NCBI GenBank assembly: GCA_003260075.1
Contig: QLIY01000794.1
Coordinates: 1 to 64,000 of the forward strand
Reading direction: 5' to 3'
Length of the DNA: 64,000 nucleotides
DNA from: Phallusia mammillata
Lineage: Eukaryota > Chordata > Ascidiacea > Phlebobranchia > Ascidiidae
The notes beneath the pieces are model-generated. The model was given only the letters and a program-made list of their open reading frames with translations, had not been told where the DNA came from and did not search any database. How positions within the stretch are numbered: the first letter of the stretch is position 1; the number at the start of each line of letters is the position of its first letter. The position numbers and the translations under genes were made by a program. Shown here in pieces: positions 57,737 to 64,000 of the stretch.

Positions 57737-60464
57737 TGAATAGTAGAAATAACGTAAAGAGTGGACACTTGCTTACCTTTTAATCGCCACCGCACCAGAT
57801 GCACAAGTAATTTGGCAGTTAGTTTTTATTCAGAAACACAAAAGAACTGAACAAGAAAACGAACAACAATTTCACATGTACTTCTCTCACCAGAGCTAGT
57901 GAGGCATGACGTAAAGCAGCTGATTCGGTTGTTTTTTCCCATGCATCAAAACCGTTTGTTTTGTTCTGTGGCATCACCTAACGGTAAAACAATTACCACG
58001 AAAAAATAGTTAAATAACTTGAGGGTAGAAAAGTCTATGAGTACATATTTTTTTCTACAATTTTGTGAAAAACATGACGAAACAACTATAAGTCGACCGG
58101 GCTGTTGCGGCCGGATACGAGCTTAAGTATGGATAAAACGGACTTGTGATTCGGGGCTGAACTTAAACTCGTATCATTTGTGCGGCAATTTTATCAACTT
58201 ACAATTACATAGGCCAAAAGTACATGTCACTACAAACAACTTTTAATATGTTTTCTTACATTTTGATTCAAGATGAACTATAAAAAACGAGCCTAAATTC
58301 CTTGCACAAATTTTGCGTTTGACTGAAAGCGTTGTTTCAGTAACTTAACGTATAACATAGTGTTCTTGTTTCCCACCTTTTTGGCCTACTCCATAATTAA
58401 ACCTTTCTTGACATTCGCGTTCTGCAAGCGCTTTTTTCCACCGGGTTTGAACCCAGGACACCTGGTGTCAAACTTTTGCAAGCAGTAGAATCGCTGATAA
58501 CAATATGTAGGCGTGTTTACAGTGTGTTTTTAATCCGGACATGTTTTATTAAATAACCCTTTGTTCAGAAAAATGCAAAAGGAGATTTTGTTTTATTTTC
58601 AAATATGGGTAAGCTTAAAGTGGTATTGTGGCGACTGGCTATAGGCAATTAAAGTCTCTCGCTTTGCCAGCAATTTTAATCATCTTTTTTACGTTTGTCA
58701 CACAGCCTACGTTTTTTAAACATGTGGTGGTATTAATATCACTTTTTTTGCAAATTAAAGCAAAGCTTATCTTTTTGTCCCGACGAAAATGTGAGGCACA
58801 GTGGGATCATTAATGAACAATTGGTTTTCTGTTAATTGGGTATATGTATGAAGCCCTAACACATGGGACAAGGTGCCATGGCCCCCCTTAAAGAAATTTT
58901 GACCGGCTGTTTTAGTATTAAATCTTGCAATTTCAGACAAACTGTGAATACCTATGTGCGTAACGCATTGATGCTCGTCACACATCTTCATAAACCAGGG
59001 GTGGGCAACCTGCGGCCCTTCTTTAAAGGTTGTGCGGCCCGCAGAGACGCTTGGATTTCAAAAGTACTGGCAAACGAGTCCAATTATTACACATTATTTA
59101 GCTGATTACTGCGCCTGATGCTAGTTTTCTGCGACCTGGCAAAATGTGGCTAGAATCAAATACGAATTATACTTGTAATTTAACATATTTGGTACGCAAC
59201 AAAGCAAAATCACTTTGTGTTATACACAGGTGCGGCCCGCGATCCGACTTTGACATTTGTAATTGGCCCCACAGAAACAAAAGTTGCCCACCCCTGCCAT
59301 AAACAGTGCATGCCAATCCAGGCCATGGATTTTATAATAGCTTTGTTACGTCACACTCATACAAGTGAAGATAATTCACAATATGATTAAGAGGCAACCA
59401 CTGATAGAAACAACTGTGTCGCGTGTTAAAAAGTGTTACATCATGTAACATGTAATTTACATGTATACGATCGAATCGTGATTATAACGTTCGTTACTTA
59501 CAGCAAGAGTAAGGGCTTCACAGGGCCTTAGGCTAACCAGCATTTAGTTGATATTGCGAGTTTAGTAGGCACAACAGGTGCTAACCAAAGTCTGTATAAA
59601 ACATATACTTTGGTGCTAACAGAGAGGTCTGCACAGTCTACCGCCAGATGGCGCATTTGCCGCCGCAAGGTGGCGCAATATATTTTATATTGTTGCCCAC
59701 CCTAAAAACGATCCTAGATACGCCACTGATCGAATGTACTTGTTAACTCAATACAGGCATATTTGATATGCAACAAAGTAAAATAACCAACTGTGTAACA
59801 AAGGTGCAGCCCGAGATTTGATGATTGTAATTGTATTTGCCCCCCATAGTGACCAAGGTTGCACAGCCCTGGTTAAGGTGTCAAAAAAGTAATGTAACTG
59901 TTTATCAATAATTGTTAGCTACGCAAATAATTCTACCAAGAAGATCGTATGGACGTGTAAAGCCAACATGTAAAAGAATTCCTGCGATGCGTAGTTATTT
60001 TCGCCCACTGATCTCGCCCTATTCCACGTGGTTAGTGATTATTATTCATGCGTAACATGTCGCAGCCGCATGCAAAACTTCACATTGCAGTTGTATCTTG
60101 TGATCTTGTGTGCTCCATATCAGCTGCCCCTTATTTGAGCAGATTGTCATAAGTGGAAATGTAATTCAATGTGTTTCACTAAAATTGACTTTGGTTTATT
60201 TACATCTAATTTAAAAACGGAACGTAAATGATAAAAATGTAGTGGTGACAGCTTATTGATAAAATAGTCGCTCACTCAGTCCCATGCAGACTTGATTTAA
60301 ATTTAGACTTTAAAAGTAATTGATAGGACTCATTACCAAATCCTGGGAATGGTTTAATTGTGTAAGTTATGTTCAACCTATTTAAGTTATGTTTTTTTGC
60401 AGGCAGCAGTAGCACTGTATTAGTTATATTTTTAGGTGACGAAAAACTCCCAACTTGGCTAATA
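57737..60464. other. shared upstream region of divergent GBA2 and cyclophilin genes
   Basis: Starts of the two genes point away from each other, 2.7 kb apart. No coding exon is seen. It holds the hAT element at 58996-59296 and, at about 59750-59873, sequence resembling its interior (ggtgcagcccgagattt), probably a decayed relative. Untranslated exons of either gene could be here but cannot be placed. Confidence 0.5.
58996..59296. mobile_element. 301-bp hAT-type element
   Basis: Ends caggggtgggcaac and gttgcccacccctg are perfect 14-bp inverted repeats. Flanks tcataaac and ccataaac match at 7 of 8. GC-rich internal words (tgcggccc, gtgcggcccgc) are typical of this kind of hAT-derived repeat. 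No transposase. Confidence 0.85.
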
Positions 60465-63104
<2,640 letters not shown>

Positions 63105-63679
63105 AAAATTCTCCTGCTCTGTGTTGTTTGTGAAAGATCGGAAATCATTGCTTTATTATTGTTTGTCAACGCTGTGTATGATATTAATCTGTAACAACTT
63201 ATTGACTGGAAAAACTCACGTGAACACTTATTATAAATGTATTGCAACTATTAACAATCTTATGGGATTATTATTTCGTCTGGTGTGTACATTTAATTTT
63301 CTTGAACCGTTATTGCAGTTTATTTTCACTCAAAATATACCACGATGTCAGAGTTGTTTAGTTGACAGTGGTTTACCTGACCAAGCTCTTTTTACCATTT
63401 TTTATTTACTCATAACCCAATCGCGTTGCCATTGGCACCACCCGAATTTTTGTCAGAAAATTCTCCACTTTACTTGCCCGTTGGTAAAACTAAAATCCAT
63501 TCTTTAGCGTTTGTAAATTTACTAAATTGACGATGTTTCTGTGCAGTAGCAAACTTATTGCAACATTTTCTTTTGCAGCTTTGTCATTTTGCAATTAACT
63601 GGTGTGTAATAATAATATTTCAACAAAAGTTGACGTGTTTTCTTCTGTTTGTGTTTTTCGAAAAACCTTAACTTTAGAT
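63105..63679 (+). other. cyclophilin 3' region
   Basis: AT-rich sequence after the stop, expected to hold the 3' untranslated region. A plus-strand frame of 128 codons (63121-63507) shows no recognised domain and is probably chance. I see no unambiguous polyadenylation signal. Confidence 0.4.
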
Positions 63680-63889
63680 CAGTGGAACTTTTTTATTGTC
63701 TGGGCCAAATGGTATTTTTTAAGTGTGTAGGGAGCCGCAAAAAAACAAAACCTTGAGAAAATCACTAAAGATTATTACTTTGAAAGCTAAAATAGCAATG
63801 TTTGGTGTTTTTCTGAGGTCTGGTGCGAGCCGCAAAATAAGTAGTTGGGAGCCGCATGCGGTCCCGAAAACCGAGTTTGAGAACCACTG
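63680..63889. mobile_element. 210-bp hAT-type element
   Basis: Begins cagtggaactttttt and ends gagtttgagaaccactg, an imperfect inverted pair. The 8-bp target duplication ctttagat is identical on both sides (63672-63679 and 63890-63897). Internal ggagccgc occurs twice. No transposase. Confidence 0.8.
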
Positions 63890-64000
63890 CTTTAGATAAC
63901 CATGACACGGAATTTTGTGAAAAAGTCCAAAGTTTTACACACACAACTAATATATTATAAATAAACCGATTTATAATTTCTTGTTTTTGCAAAATATATT

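Noticed and set aside
63121..63507. 128-codon plus-strand frame after the cyclophilin stop
   Set aside because: Low-complexity, AT-driven composition, no domain, and located in the expected 3' untranslated region.

Overview
This is a eukaryotic, AT-rich, intron-rich window from an animal nuclear genome. Introns are mostly a few hundred bases with standard GT-AG borders. Five protein-coding genes can be read through nearly all of their splice sites, and each matches a well-known animal family. Compact introns, dense small hAT elements and strongly differing allelic copies fit an invertebrate chordate; an ascidian tunicate is my best guess, made without any database search.

Layout. 1-6,950: edge of an unidentified minus-strand gene (one ankyrin-type exon, possibly a second 5' exon), otherwise transposon debris. 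7,064-26,199 (-): CUL9/PARC, an atypical cullin-RBR ubiquitin ligase of about 2,740 residues in about 34 exons; the last exon alone is 3.7 kb and carries the cullin and RBR parts. 26,200-28,461: shared upstream region of CUL9 and ENDOV, mostly filled by a 1.36-kb hAT element. 28,462-32,707 (+): ENDOV, endonuclease V, seven exons. 33,710-40,556 (-): a 693-residue adhesion GPCR, 14 exons, tail-to-tail with ENDOV. 42,676-57,736 (-): GBA2, non-lysosomal glucosylceramidase, 20 exons, 879 residues. 60,465-63,104 (+): secretory-pathway cyclophilin (PPIB/PPIC type), five exons, divergent from GBA2. The neighbours show no shared pathway; this looks like ordinary animal gene order.

Repeats. At least nine hAT-type nonautonomous elements have terminal inverted repeats and 8-bp target duplications. 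Other items are a tRNA-derived SINE, a Penelope-like GIY-YIG fragment, and a 180-bp insertion in a CUL9 intron with a 14-bp target duplication, a perfect 48-bp inverted repeat and a hammerhead-ribozyme-like core.

Assembly. Sixteen short G or C runs (mostly 10-11 bases) sit between two copies of the same neighbouring sequence, and three long runs (69, 70 and 95) do not. All are G on the plus strand up to 25.6 kb, all C from 30.5 to 45.6 kb, and all G again from 52 kb. I read them as gap placeholders written as G in contigs that were later flipped. Several exons are therefore partly or wholly duplicated in the sequence but probably not in the genome. I found no previously undescribed gene system; the hammerhead-bearing insertion and the placeholder pattern are the most notable observations.
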